A stretch of 64,000 bases of DNA. Origin: Streptomyces sp. NBC_01237 (lineage in GTDB: Bacteria; Actinomycetota; Actinomycetes; Streptomycetales; Streptomycetaceae). Below, piece after piece: positions 1 to 7,706 of this stretch. Numbering within the stretch: the first letter of the stretch is position 1; each line of letters opens with the position of its first letter. The stretch is taken from assembly GCF_035917275.1 (NCBI RefSeq), contig NZ_CP108508.1, forward strand, positions 5,518,001-5,582,000, given 5' to 3'. A model generated the notes under the pieces. It saw nothing but the letters and a program-made list of their open reading frames with translations. It did not search any database and was not told the DNA's origin. A program made the translations under genes and the position numbers.

Positions 1-1061
1 TCACGACCGTCCCGACCGACCGCCGCAGGAAGGGCAGGCCCACCCTGCTGCGCGCCCGCAAGGTGGTCGTCGCGGCGGGCACGTACGGCACCCAGACCCT
101 GCTGCACACCATGAAGGACCGGGGGCTGCTGCCCCGGCTCTCGGCGCGGCTCGGCGAACTGACCCGGACCAACTCCGAGGCGCTCGTCGGCTCGCAGACC
201 AGCGACCGCCGCTACCGCAGGAAGCACGGCACCCCGAAGGCCGACTTCACCCAGGGCGTCGCCATCACGTCCTCGATCCACCCGGACGCCAACACGCACA
301 TCGAGCCCGTCCGCTACGGCAAGGGCTCCAACGCCATGGGCGCCATGTCCATCCTCCAGGTGCCCTACGGTGGCCGCCGGGTGCTGGGCTGGCTGGGCAA
401 CATGGCCAAACACCCCGCACTCGCGGTGCGTTCGCTCTCCAACCACCACTGGTCCGAGCGGACCATCATCGGCCTGGTCATGCAGTCGCTGGACAACTCC
501 CTGACGACGTACCGCAAGCCCGGCGGTCTCGGAAAGGGCCTCCTCACCGCCCGGCAGGGGCACGGCGCGCCCAACCCGACGCAGATCGCCGAGGCGACCC
601 GCAGCGCCTCGCTGCTCGCCGACGAGATCAACGGCTTCGCCGGGTCCAACGTCGGGGAGCTGATGGGGACGCCGCTCACCGCCCACTTCCTCGGCGGCTG
701 CCCGATCGGGGCGAGCGCCGAGGACGGGGTCATCGACCCGTACCACCGGCTGTACGGGCACCCGGGAATCTCCGTCGTCGACGGCTCGGCCGTCTCCGCG
801 AACCTCGGCGTCAATCCGTCGCTGACGATCACCGCGCAGGCGGAACGGGCCATGTCCTTCTGGCCCAACAAGGGTGCTCGGGACCCGCGTCCGGAGCCGG
901 GCGCGGCCTACGAGCGGCTGACCGCGGTGGAGCCGCACGCGCCGACGGTGCCGAAGGAGGCGTTCGGCGCGCTGCGGCTGCCCTTCCTGGGCATGCCCGC
1001 GCTCCCGCCCAAGGGCGACGGTGCGGTCCGGGCGGAAGGCGACGCCGTACCCAATCCGTGA
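1..1061 (+). CDS. GMC-family FAD oxidoreductase, C-terminal part (5' truncated by window edge)
   Basis: The reading frame is open from base 3 with no start in view, so only the last 352 residues are present. The visible part matches the C-terminal half of GMC / cholesterol-oxidase-like flavoproteins: a segment that closes the FAD-binding fold (VVVAAGTYGTQTLL), the substrate-side motif HFLGGCPIG, and the final FAD-contact stretch VVDGSAVSANLGVNPSLTI. Family knowledge says such enzymes oxidise alcohols or sterols with FAD. The N-terminal GxGxxG nucleotide site lies outside the window. The substrate cannot be inferred. No partner gene is visible; the next gene encodes a wall protein and starts 95 bp downstream. 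Confidence 0.85.
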   Translation, partial: TTVPTDRRRKGRPTLLRARKVVVAAGTYGTQTLLHTMKDRGLLPRLSARLGELTRTNSEALVGSQTSDRRYRRKHGTPKADFTQGVAITSSIHPDANTHIEPVRYGKGSNAMGAMSILQVPYGGRRVLGWLGNMAKHPALAVRSLSNHHWSERTIIGLVMQSLDNSLTTYRKPGGLGKGLLTARQGHGAPNPTQIAEATRSASLLADEINGFAGSNVGELMGTPLTAHFLGGCPIGASAEDGVIDPYHRLYGHPGISVVDGSAVSANLGVNPSLTITAQAERAMSFWPNKGARDPRPEPGAAYERLTAVEPHAPTVPKEAFGALRLPFLGMPALPPKGDGAVRAEGDAVPNP

Positions 1062-1155
1062 TCTTGCTCAGGGCAACTCTTCGGACAGTTGCGTGGTCGA
1101 ACCGGTACTGCCTCACAGCAGTCACACAGCTCCTGTCGAGTCCCAGAGGTCCGCG

Positions 1156-2907
1156 ATGACACGCCTTTCCCCGAGAACCGCGCTGCGCCGTACGGCGGGC
1201 GGTCTCGCCGCCGCCGGTCTGCTGGCCGCCGGTTCGCTCGCCGCAGGCTCCTTCGCCTCGGCCGCGCCCGCACCAGCGGCCGACCCCGTATTCACGCTGG
1301 GAGGTCCGGCCGGGACGGGGCTGTACCCGTACCCCGCGAGCGGCTCGCCGAAGAAGTCCACCGCCGGGATCACCGTCGCCAACCCGGCCGAGGACGAGGA
1401 GAACGGCGGATTCCAGGGCAGGGTCACCTACACCTTCGACCTGTCCGGCGTCGCGGGTGTCGCCGACATCGGCTTCGACGGCGAGGCGGGCGGGGACTGC
1501 AAGGTCACCGGAGCCACCGCCGTCTGCCACGACTCCGGAGTGTGGCCCGGCCTCAACAGCGTCGTCGACCTGGAGATCAGCGCGGCCAAGGGCAGCGAGG
1601 ACGGCGACTCGGGCACCATCAAGGTGACCGGTGCGGCCGAGGGCGCGACCTTCACACCGTTCACCACGAAGGTCACCGTCGGCGGGCCCGACCTCGTGAT
1701 GCAGCAGCTCCCGTTCGAGCAGGAGCCCGCGCCGGGCGAGAAGCAGAAGGCCCCGATCACCTTCACCAACAACGGCACCCGGGCCGCCGACGGGGTGCTG
1801 CTCACCCTGATGTACTCGCGCGGCCTGGACCTTCCCCAGCGCTACTCCAACTGCGAGTACCTGGAGAACAGCGTCCCGGAGGCGGGCGACTACGCCTGGT
1901 CCACCGCCCTGTGCTCCATCGACGGCTCCTTCGAGGCGGGCGCGACGTACACGCTGGAGACGCCGCTCACCGTGGAGTCCACCGAGCGCGCGTACTACGA
2001 CACCTTCATCTACCGCATCCACGAGGGCGGCGCCGCGCAGCGCACCGCCCAGCGCGCGGGCGCCCGCTTCGACCAGGGGAAGGGCCCCGCCCTCGCCCTG
2101 AAGAAGGTGGCGTCCACCCGTGGTGTGGACCTCAACCCCCACGACAACCAGCGGGAAGTCGACTTCCGTACGAAGAACACCGCCGACTTCGCGGCATACG
2201 GGGACAAGGCGTCCGGGGCCGAGGGCGACACCGTGAAGGCCGACATCGGCTTCCGCAACGAGGGACCCGCCTGGATCGGCTACATCCGTTCCGGGGAGGA
2301 CGTCGCCACCCTCGACTTCACCGTCCCCCAGGGTGCGACCGTCACCGCCAAGCCCGCCTCCTGCCGGGGCGTGTCGGCCGGGGGCAACCACCGCGACGAG
2401 CAGCTCGGCGCCCCGCGCTACTTCTGCGACACCTCGATGACCGTGCGCGAGGACGCGGATGTCGCGCTGCCCTTCGAGCTGAAGATCGACGAGCAGCTGA
2501 TCGGCTCCTCCGGCAAGGTCACCGCCCGGGGCACCTCGCTCTCGGACCCGGCACTGCCCTTCGACCCGAAGCCGGCCAACAACACCGCGCAGCTGGTGCT
2601 GAACGGCGACGACTCCGGCTCCGAGGACTCCGGCGGTACGTCGGAGGGCTCCACCACGGGAAGCACCGAGGGCGCGACGTCCGGCACCGCGGGTACGTCC
2701 GGCTCCTCCGGTGACGCGTCCGCCTCCGGCACGTCGGGCACCACCGGCACCTCGGGTTCCACGTCCGGGACCACCGGCTCGTCCCAGGGCGGCAGCCTCG
2801 CCTCCACCGGCTCCGTCGCCCTGGCGGCCTCCGGCGCCGCCGCCGTCGCCCTGGCCGCGGGCGGCGTGCTGTACGCGACCACCCGCCGCCGCGTCCGGCA
2901 GCACTGA
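1156..2907 (+). CDS. Secreted cell-wall protein with LAXTG sortase signal
   Basis: The 583-aa product starts at ATG 1156, preceded by an AGAGG-type ribosome site. An Arg-rich N terminus, an Ala/Leu/Gly hydrophobic core and an Ala-x-Ala site near residue 36 form a Sec signal peptide. The middle 450 residues look like beta-rich Ig-like or DUF11/CARDB-type repeats with paired cysteines. Residues 484-547 are a Ser/Gly/Thr-only spacer. From residue 548 come LASTG, a hydrophobic helix and the charged tail RRRVRQH, a complete sorting signal of the LAXTG type used by class E sortases of Streptomyces. The protein is therefore predicted to be covalently attached to peptidoglycan. The ligand is unknown and no sortase gene is in the window. 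A strong terminator follows. Confidence 0.85.
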   Translation: MTRLSPRTALRRTAGGLAAAGLLAAGSLAAGSFASAAPAPAADPVFTLGGPAGTGLYPYPASGSPKKSTAGITVANPAEDEENGGFQGRVTYTFDLSGVAGVADIGFDGEAGGDCKVTGATAVCHDSGVWPGLNSVVDLEISAAKGSEDGDSGTIKVTGAAEGATFTPFTTKVTVGGPDLVMQQLPFEQEPAPGEKQKAPITFTNNGTRAADGVLLTLMYSRGLDLPQRYSNCEYLENSVPEAGDYAWSTALCSIDGSFEAGATYTLETPLTVESTERAYYDTFIYRIHEGGAAQRTAQRAGARFDQGKGPALALKKVASTRGVDLNPHDNQREVDFRTKNTADFAAYGDKASGAEGDTVKADIGFRNEGPAWIGYIRSGEDVATLDFTVPQGATVTAKPASCRGVSAGGNHRDEQLGAPRYFCDTSMTVREDADVALPFELKIDEQLIGSSGKVTARGTSLSDPALPFDPKPANNTAQLVLNGDDSGSEDSGGTSEGSTTGSTEGATSGTAGTSGSSGDASASGTSGTTGTSGSTSGTTGSSQGGSLASTGSVALAASGAAAVALAAGGVLYATTRRRVRQH

Positions 2908-2926
2908 CCCCCGCGTCCGGAGAGCA

Positions 2927-2968
2927 CCGAGGGCCCCGCGGACCAGGAACGGTCCGCGGGGCCCTCGG
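2927..2968 (+). terminator. Strong intrinsic terminator after the LAXTG protein gene
   Basis: A perfect 18-bp inverted repeat (2927-2944 and 2951-2968) with a 6-nt loop lies 19 bp after the stop codon. There is no clear T-run, as is common in Streptomyces terminators. Confidence 0.8.
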
Positions 2969-3492
2969 CTGTCGGCACCGACGTCCGGGGCAGCGCGTCG
3001 GTGCCGGTGAGCGGCGCCGGGGGGTGCGCCGCGGGAGGAAGGTCTGTCGGTCGGCTCCCCGGCGTACCAGGGGGCGCGAGATCGCCGTCGGCCCGGATGG
3101 AGGCCGGTGGCGGAAGAATGCGGGACGGGACAACTGGGGACGGGCCGGGACGAACGGTGGGCTGCCCTTCGCATCGTGCTGGACGGACCGCTCCCGCACA
3201 ACCGTTTCGACCGGATGCGGCCGGCTCGGGCGTCCCCGAGACCGACCGCACATGGGGTGACCGGGCTGCTGTCCCCTGCCGTCCGGTCACGTGCGCCGGG
3301 ACGCGGTCCCACGACGTACCTGCAGTACGTCACACGTCCCGGCGGAGCCACGCGTGGTTTCCTACCGATGCCGCCCCTGGTTGGCACGGACACCCGGACC
3401 AACGAAGCCGCGGCGGCCCCGGTCACGCGCCGTACGGGTGAGACCGGGACCGAACGGAGATACGGCCGTACAGCCCCGCCGGGACGCACCCC
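2969..3492. other. Non-coding spacer with a nested palindrome
   Basis: About 520 bp with open frames but no recognisable protein, no good ribosome site and no domain-like sequence. The only clear structure is a nested inverted repeat at 3295-3343: outer arms GCCGGGACG (3295-3303) and CGTCCCGGC (3335-3343), inner arms GACGTAC (3313-3319) and GTACGTC (3325-3331). It lies 150 bp downstream of the chorismate mutase stop on the minus strand, so it could be a distal terminator or an operator. Confidence 0.5.
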
Positions 3493-3798
3493 TCACACCC
3501 GGCCGCGGCACAGCTCCAGCAGCGTCATCGCGAGCGAGGTGCCCGGCTTGCCCAGCGCGTCCCTGTAGTGAGCGAGCACGTCCATCTCGCGGGAGAGGTT
3601 CACCCGGCGGCCCCCCGAGGTGATCCTGGCCTCCTGGATGACCGCCGAGACGGCCATCCGTTCCTGGACGAGGCCGATGATCCGGTCGTCGAGGGCGTCG
3701 ATGCGCGCACGGGCGTCGCCGATCAGCGAGGCGGCCTCGTCGGTGTGCGCGCCGGTCCGCTCGGCGGCGGTCTTCCTGGTGGCGGTGCTGTTGCTCAT
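3493..3798 (-). CDS. Chorismate mutase (AroQ class, monofunctional)
   Basis: The 101-aa product is a single all-helical chorismate mutase domain, which converts chorismate to prephenate on the way to Phe and Tyr. The helix-1 segment ARARIDALDDRIIGLVQERMAV and the later GRRVNLSREMDVLAHYRD and LLELCRG match the short actinobacterial AroQ-type enzymes; the arginines and the Lys/Arg around GGRRV are those expected in the active site. The start is ATG 3798; longer in-frame openings upstream run through a hairpin and are unlikely to be translated. The upstream region on the same strand holds a 23-codon aromatic leader peptide and a terminator-like hairpin, suggesting attenuation. The gene diverges from guaA. 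Confidence 0.85.
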   Translation of the reverse strand: MSNSTATRKTAAERTGAHTDEAASLIGDARARIDALDDRIIGLVQERMAVSAVIQEARITSGGRRVNLSREMDVLAHYRDALGKPGTSLAMTLLELCRGRV

Positions 3799-3853
3799 GA
3801 GGTGACTCCCGGTGGGGTACGGCCCCCCGGAGCGGCAGACCCCGCAACGCAGA

Positions 3854-3881
3854 GCGCCCCGGGCCTGTCGGCCCGGGGCGC
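3854..3881 (-). terminator. Candidate attenuator hairpin upstream of chorismate mutase
   Basis: Perfect 12-bp GC-rich inverted repeat (3854-3865 and 3870-3881) with a 4-nt loop, 55 nt before the chorismate mutase start on its own strand. It lies between two divergently transcribed genes, so it cannot end an upstream operon; an attenuator in the chorismate mutase leader is the simplest reading. Confidence 0.6.
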
Positions 3882-3890
3882 CTGGAACGT

Positions 3891-3911
3891 TGCTTGTCAG
3901 TAGCTCAAGCA
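3891..3911 (-). promoter_or_regulatory. Leader RNA hairpin spanning the leader-peptide stop
   Basis: TGCTTG (3891-3896) and CAAGCA (3906-3911) form a 6-bp stem with a 9-nt loop on the chorismate mutase leader transcript. It overlaps the stop codon of the leader peptide and precedes the GC-rich hairpin, in the position of a pause or competing structure of a classical attenuator. Confidence 0.4.
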
Positions 3912-3976
3912 GCACGACCATGGCAGCCGGCGGGCCGGGTGCCATAGGTAAAGACGAAGGTCGTGTGCTGACGCAT
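3905..3976 (-). CDS. Predicted 23-aa aromatic leader peptide for chorismate mutase
   Basis: A short frame from ATG 3976 to TGA 3905 on the chorismate mutase strand encodes 23 residues that begin [11 protein letters not shown]: two Phe and one Tyr codon within five codons, at positions 7, 9 and 11. Those are end products of the chorismate mutase branch. The stop is followed after 24 nt by the 12-bp GC-rich hairpin, then by the mutase start. CATACT, a -10-like hexamer, lies 7 nt before the ATG, so the leader may be leaderless-initiated; no ribosome site is visible. This is inference from layout and codon content, by analogy with pheA and actinobacterial trp leaders. It could be a chance frame. 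Confidence 0.6.
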   Translation of the reverse strand: MRQHTTFVFTYGTRPAGCHGRAA

Positions 3977-4079
3977 GGGGGACAGTATGGCCCCCGCCCC
4001 GCGGTCCACCGACGCCGGGCCCGGATGCTGAGACGCGGGTGGCGGTCTCACCGGGCGGGGGACGGTGCCGCACGGCCGG

Positions 4080-4085
4080 TAGAAT
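4080..4085 (+). promoter_or_regulatory. Candidate guaA -10 hexamer
   Basis: TAGAAT fits the Streptomyces housekeeping -10 pattern and lies 42 bp before the guaA start. No convincing -35 was found at 17-18 bp. Confidence 0.35.
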
Positions 4086-4126
4086 CGAGAGAACAGCCCC
4101 CTTTTCACCGCCGGAAGGCCGCCCCC

Positions 4127-5722
4127 GTGCCAGCAGCACCCCCCGCCGCCCCCGACACCACGGCCGACGTGGTCCTCGTTGTCGACTTCGGCGCGCAGTA
4201 CGCCCAGCTCATCGCCCGCCGCGTCCGTGAGGCCCGGGTCTACAGCGAGATCGTGCCGTCCACGATGCCGGTGGCCGAGATGCTGGCCAAGAACCCGCGC
4301 GCGATCATCCTGTCCGGCGGCCCGTCCTCGGTGTACGCGCCGGGCGCGCCCACCCTCGACCGTGCGCTGTTCGAGGCCGGGGTCCCGGTGTTCGGCATGT
4401 GCTACGGCTTCCAGCTGATGGCCACCACGCTCGGCGGCACCGTCGACGACAACGGCGCCCGTGAGTACGGCCGTACCGCGCTCACCGTCTCCAAGACCGG
4501 ATCCACGCTCTTCGAGGGCACCCCCGCCGAGCAGCCGGTGTGGATGTCGCACGGGGACGCCTGCTCCGCCGCCCCCGAGGGCTTCACCGTCACCGCGTCC
4601 ACCGACGTCGTACCGGTCGCCGCCTTCGAGAACGACGAGAAGAAGCTCTACGGCGTCCAGTACCACCCGGAGGTCCTGCACTCCACCCACGGCCAGCAGG
4701 TCCTGGAGCACTTCCTCTACCGCGGCGCGGGCATCGAGCCGAACTGGACGACGACCAATGTCGTCGAGGAGCAGATCGCCCTGATCCGCGAGCAGGTCGG
4801 CACCAAGCGCGCCATCTGCGGCCTCTCCGGCGGCGTGGACTCCGCGGTCGCCGCGGCCCTCGTGCAGAAGGCCATCGGCTCCCAGCTGACCTGTGTGTAC
4901 GTCGACCACGGGCTGATGCGCAAGGGCGAGACCGAGCAGGTCGAGAAGGACTTCGTGGCCGCCACGGGCGTCAAGCTCAAGGTCGTCGACGCCGAGAAGC
5001 GCTTCCTCGACGCACTCGCCGGGGTCTCCGACCCCGAGCAGAAGCGGAAGATCATCGGCCGCGAGTTCATCCGCGTCTTCGAGCAGGCCCAGGCCGAGCT
5101 CGTCGCCGAGGCGGGCGCGGAGGGCGAGGACGTCGCCTTCCTGGTCCAGGGCACGCTCTACCCGGACGTGGTCGAGTCCGGCGGCGGCACCGGAACCGCC
5201 AACATCAAGTCCCACCACAACGTGGGCGGCCTGCCCGACGACATCGAGTTCCAGCTCGTCGAGCCGCTGCGCCAGCTGTTCAAGGACGAGGTCCGGATGG
5301 TCGGCCAGGAGCTCGGCCTGCCCGAGGAGATCGTCCAGCGCCAGCCGTTCCCCGGCCCGGGACTCGGCATCCGTATCGTCGGCGAGGTCACCAAGGAACG
5401 GCTCGACCTGCTGCGCGAGGCCGACGCCATCGCCCGCGAGGAGCTGACCGCGGCCGGCCTGGACCGCGACATCTGGCAGTGCCCGGTGGTCCTCCTCGCC
5501 GATGTCCGCTCGGTCGGCGTCCAGGGCGACGGCCGCACCTACGGCCACCCGATCGTGCTGCGCCCGGTCTCCTCCGAGGACGCCATGACGGCCGACTGGT
5601 CGCGCCTGCCGTACGAGACGCTGGCGAAGATCTCCACCCGCATCACCAACGAGGTCGCCGACGTCAACCGTGTCGTCCTCGACGTCACGAGCAAGCCGCC
5701 GGGCACCATCGAGTGGGAGTGA
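4127..5722 (+). CDS. guaA: GMP synthase (glutamine-hydrolysing)
   Basis: The 531-aa product amidates XMP to GMP using glutamine and ATP in purine synthesis. The N-terminal class I glutamine amidotransferase domain shows the nucleophile in [10 protein letters not shown] (Cys92) and the His/Glu pair in YHPEV. The ATP pyrophosphatase domain carries the P-loop SGGVDS, and the C-terminal dimerisation domain ends in KPPGTIEWE, the usual GuaA ending. The GTG at 4127 is chosen because GGAAGG lies 8 nt upstream; the frame opens further upstream but without support. Length is normal. It is monocistronic, with its own terminator. Confidence 0.97.
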   Translation: MPAAPPAAPDTTADVVLVVDFGAQYAQLIARRVREARVYSEIVPSTMPVAEMLAKNPRAIILSGGPSSVYAPGAPTLDRALFEAGVPVFGMCYGFQLMATTLGGTVDDNGAREYGRTALTVSKTGSTLFEGTPAEQPVWMSHGDACSAAPEGFTVTASTDVVPVAAFENDEKKLYGVQYHPEVLHSTHGQQVLEHFLYRGAGIEPNWTTTNVVEEQIALIREQVGTKRAICGLSGGVDSAVAAALVQKAIGSQLTCVYVDHGLMRKGETEQVEKDFVAATGVKLKVVDAEKRFLDALAGVSDPEQKRKIIGREFIRVFEQAQAELVAEAGAEGEDVAFLVQGTLYPDVVESGGGTGTANIKSHHNVGGLPDDIEFQLVEPLRQLFKDEVRMVGQELGLPEEIVQRQPFPGPGLGIRIVGEVTKERLDLLREADAIAREELTAAGLDRDIWQCPVVLLADVRSVGVQGDGRTYGHPIVLRPVSSEDAMTADWSRLPYETLAKISTRITNEVADVNRVVLDVTSKPPGTIEWE

Positions 5723-5756
5723 CCCCGTAGCGGGTGCTCCCCGCCGTCGGGACCAT

Positions 5757-5797
5757 GCCGATGCCGCCGCCCACGCGTTCCGGGCGGCGGCATCGGC
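5757..5797 (+). terminator. Terminator after guaA
   Basis: Perfect 16-bp inverted repeat (5757-5772 and 5782-5797) with a 9-nt loop, 34 bp after the guaA stop. Confidence 0.75.
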
Positions 5798-5896
5798 GTA
5801 CCCGGGGCGGGCGGCTGCGGCGTACTCGTCGGTGGCTTCGGCGTACCGCGGCCCACGGCTTCGGCGTACCCGCGCCCGGCGGCTTCGGCGTACCCC
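5790..5896. repeat. Five short direct repeats, spacing 21-24 bp
   Basis: Copies of a 15-bp unit close to GCTTCGGCGTACCCG start at 5790, 5814, 5835, 5858 and 5882. The array fills the guaA to methyltransferase spacer. No coding role is evident. Confidence 0.7.
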
Positions 5897-5954
5897 CGGC
5901 CGACGGCCGTAATTCGGTGGCGGGGCCCGCCCGTCCGTGGGAAGCTCCGCGACC

Positions 5955-6710
5955 ATGTCCGCCGAAGAGATCCGCCCGCTCATGTCCGCACCCCACAACC
6001 ACCGTCTGACCTGGAACACCCCGCTCTCCGAGGAACACGCGGCCCTGCTGATCGCCGCCTGCGGGACCGCGCCCGAGGCGCGGATCGCCGACTTCGGCTC
6101 CGGCTGGGGCGAGTTGCTGATGCGCCTGGTGGAGTCGGCGCCCGGATCCACCGGGGACGGGGTCGAGACCGACCCGGACGCCGTGGCGCGCGGTCGCGAG
6201 CTGGCCGCCGGGCGGGGGCTCGCGGAACGTGTGCGGTTCCACGAGGTGCCCGCGGCCGAGTGGACCGGGGACGGCTACGACCTGGCCGTCTCCATCGGTT
6301 CCTCCCACGCCTGGCCCGGTTCGACGGCGGAGGCGCTGCGGGCCCTGCGGGCCGCGGTGAAGCCCGGCGGGCGGGTGCTGTTCGGTGACGGGATCTGGCT
6401 GCGGGAGCCGACCCCGGCGGCGCTCGACGGGATCGGGGCCGAGCCGGGCGACTTCGGCTCGCTGCTCGAACTGATCCGGCTGGCGGAGTCCGTCGGACTG
6501 CGCGCCCTCCACGTCAGCGTCGCCGACGAGCGCGAATGGGATGTCTTCGAGTCCAACGGGCCGATCGGGCGCGGCCAGCGCTGGGCGCTGGAGAACCCCG
6601 GCCACCCGCTGTACGACGAGGTGATCGCCGAGGTCGACGCCCGCCGCACCGGTTACTACGGCGGCTACCGCTCCCTGTTCAGCCTCGCCTACCTCGTACT
6701 CAGCGCCTGA
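5955..6710 (+). CDS. SAM-dependent methyltransferase (class I)
   Basis: The 251-aa product is a Rossmann-fold methyltransferase. Motif I is ADFGSGWGE (near residue 40), followed by an acidic post-I residue in VETDPDA, a motif II-like GYDLAVSIGSSHAW and motif III in VKPGGRVLFGDGIW. The C-terminal part (ENPGHPLYDEV) resembles small-molecule methyltransferases of unknown substrate. ATG 5955 is preferred, with GGAAG 10 nt upstream; ATG 5982 is an alternative. The gene stands alone between the guaA terminator and a class II aldolase gene. Confidence 0.75.
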   Translation: MSAEEIRPLMSAPHNHRLTWNTPLSEEHAALLIAACGTAPEARIADFGSGWGELLMRLVESAPGSTGDGVETDPDAVARGRELAAGRGLAERVRFHEVPAAEWTGDGYDLAVSIGSSHAWPGSTAEALRALRAAVKPGGRVLFGDGIWLREPTPAALDGIGAEPGDFGSLLELIRLAESVGLRALHVSVADEREWDVFESNGPIGRGQRWALENPGHPLYDEVIAEVDARRTGYYGGYRSLFSLAYLVLSA

Positions 6711-6795
6711 TTACGTCGGCGATGGCACTGGCCACCTGGGGCAACCGGCGGTAACTTCCGATCCCGTACGCCGCCCGGGAGTCCGAGGAGCCGCC

Positions 6796-7593
6796 ATGTC
6801 CGAGCCCACCGCCGTGCCGCCCGCCCCCGTCCCCGCGCCGATACCCGTCGAGCAGCTGCGGTTCGCGATGCCGCCCGTGCACGCGACGCCCGGCGAGGAA
6901 CGCGCCCACCGCCGGGAGCGGCTGGCGGGGGCGTTGCGGCTCTTCGGGCAGTACGGGTACGAGGAGGGCGTCTCCGGGCACATCACCGTGCGGGACCCGG
7001 AGCTCGCCGACTGCTTCTGGGTCAACCCGTTCGGGGCGCCCTTCGAGGACATCGCGCCGCAGGACCTGATCCTGGTCAACGGCGAAGGACAGGTGCTCCA
7101 GGGGAGGTTCCACGTCAACCAGGCGGCGTTCGCCGTACACGCCCAGGTGCACCGGGCCCGCCCGGACGCCGTGGCCGTGGCGCACACGCACTCCCTGCAC
7201 GGGCGGGCCCTGTCCGCGCTCGGCGAGCTGATCGAACCGATCACCCAGGAATCCTGCGCCTTCTACGAGGACCATGCCCTCTACGACGCCTACACCGGGG
7301 TCGTCGTGGACGAGGACGAGGGGCGCCGCATCGCCGCCGCGCTCGGCCCCCGCAAGGCGATCATCCTGCGCAACCACGGGCTGCTGACCGTCGGGGACTC
7401 GGTGGACGCGGCGGCCTGGTGGTTCCTCACGATGGAGCGCTCCTGCCAGGTGCAGCTGATGGCGCGGGCCGCCGGAAAGCCCGTCCTGATCCAGCACCGG
7501 GACGCCGTGACCACCCGTGAGCAGCTCGGCAGCGACCTGGTGGCGTGGATCAACTACCAGCCCCTGTGGCAGCGGATCAGTCGCACATTCTGA
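6796..7593 (+). CDS. Class II aldolase/adducin family protein
   Basis: The 265-aa product has the class II aldolase/adducin head fold. The metal-binding histidines are visible in VAHTHSLHG and RNHGLL, and the phosphate-site-like G-x-SGHITVR lies near residue 55. The family splits or epimerises sugar phosphates, but Streptomyces members of this shape are of unknown substrate. GAGGAG lies 7 nt before ATG 6796, a strong ribosome site. The N-terminal 20 residues are Pro/Val-rich and not part of the fold. Confidence 0.85.
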   Translation: MSEPTAVPPAPVPAPIPVEQLRFAMPPVHATPGEERAHRRERLAGALRLFGQYGYEEGVSGHITVRDPELADCFWVNPFGAPFEDIAPQDLILVNGEGQVLQGRFHVNQAAFAVHAQVHRARPDAVAVAHTHSLHGRALSALGELIEPITQESCAFYEDHALYDAYTGVVVDEDEGRRIAAALGPRKAIILRNHGLLTVGDSVDAAAWWFLTMERSCQVQLMARAAGKPVLIQHRDAVTTREQLGSDLVAWINYQPLWQRISRTF

Positions 7594-7706
7594 CGACACG
7601 CGCCCCCGGTCCGCCCCGATGCGGCCCGTTGCCCTCCGGTACGGCACAATTCGCAGAAATCACAGGTGAGTTGGTTGTACCGGGGCGGGAAAGGGCGGAA
7701 ATCTCC

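Noticed and set aside
829..3489. 886-codon open frame on the minus strand
   Set aside because: Antisense to the wall-protein gene; Arg/Gly-rich with no domain, typical of GC-rich shadow frames.
3001..3568. Two overlapping plus-strand open frames in the spacer
   Set aside because: No ribosome site, no recognisable sequence, and they run into the antisense of chorismate mutase.
3893..3902. TTGTCAGTAG, close to the DNA-damage -35 element
   Set aside because: Last bases differ and no TANNNT hexamer follows at 7-8 nt; it is part of the leader hairpin.
3977..6151. Long minus-strand open frame across guaA
   Set aside because: Shadow of guaA; only its last 24 codons, the leader peptide, have independent support.
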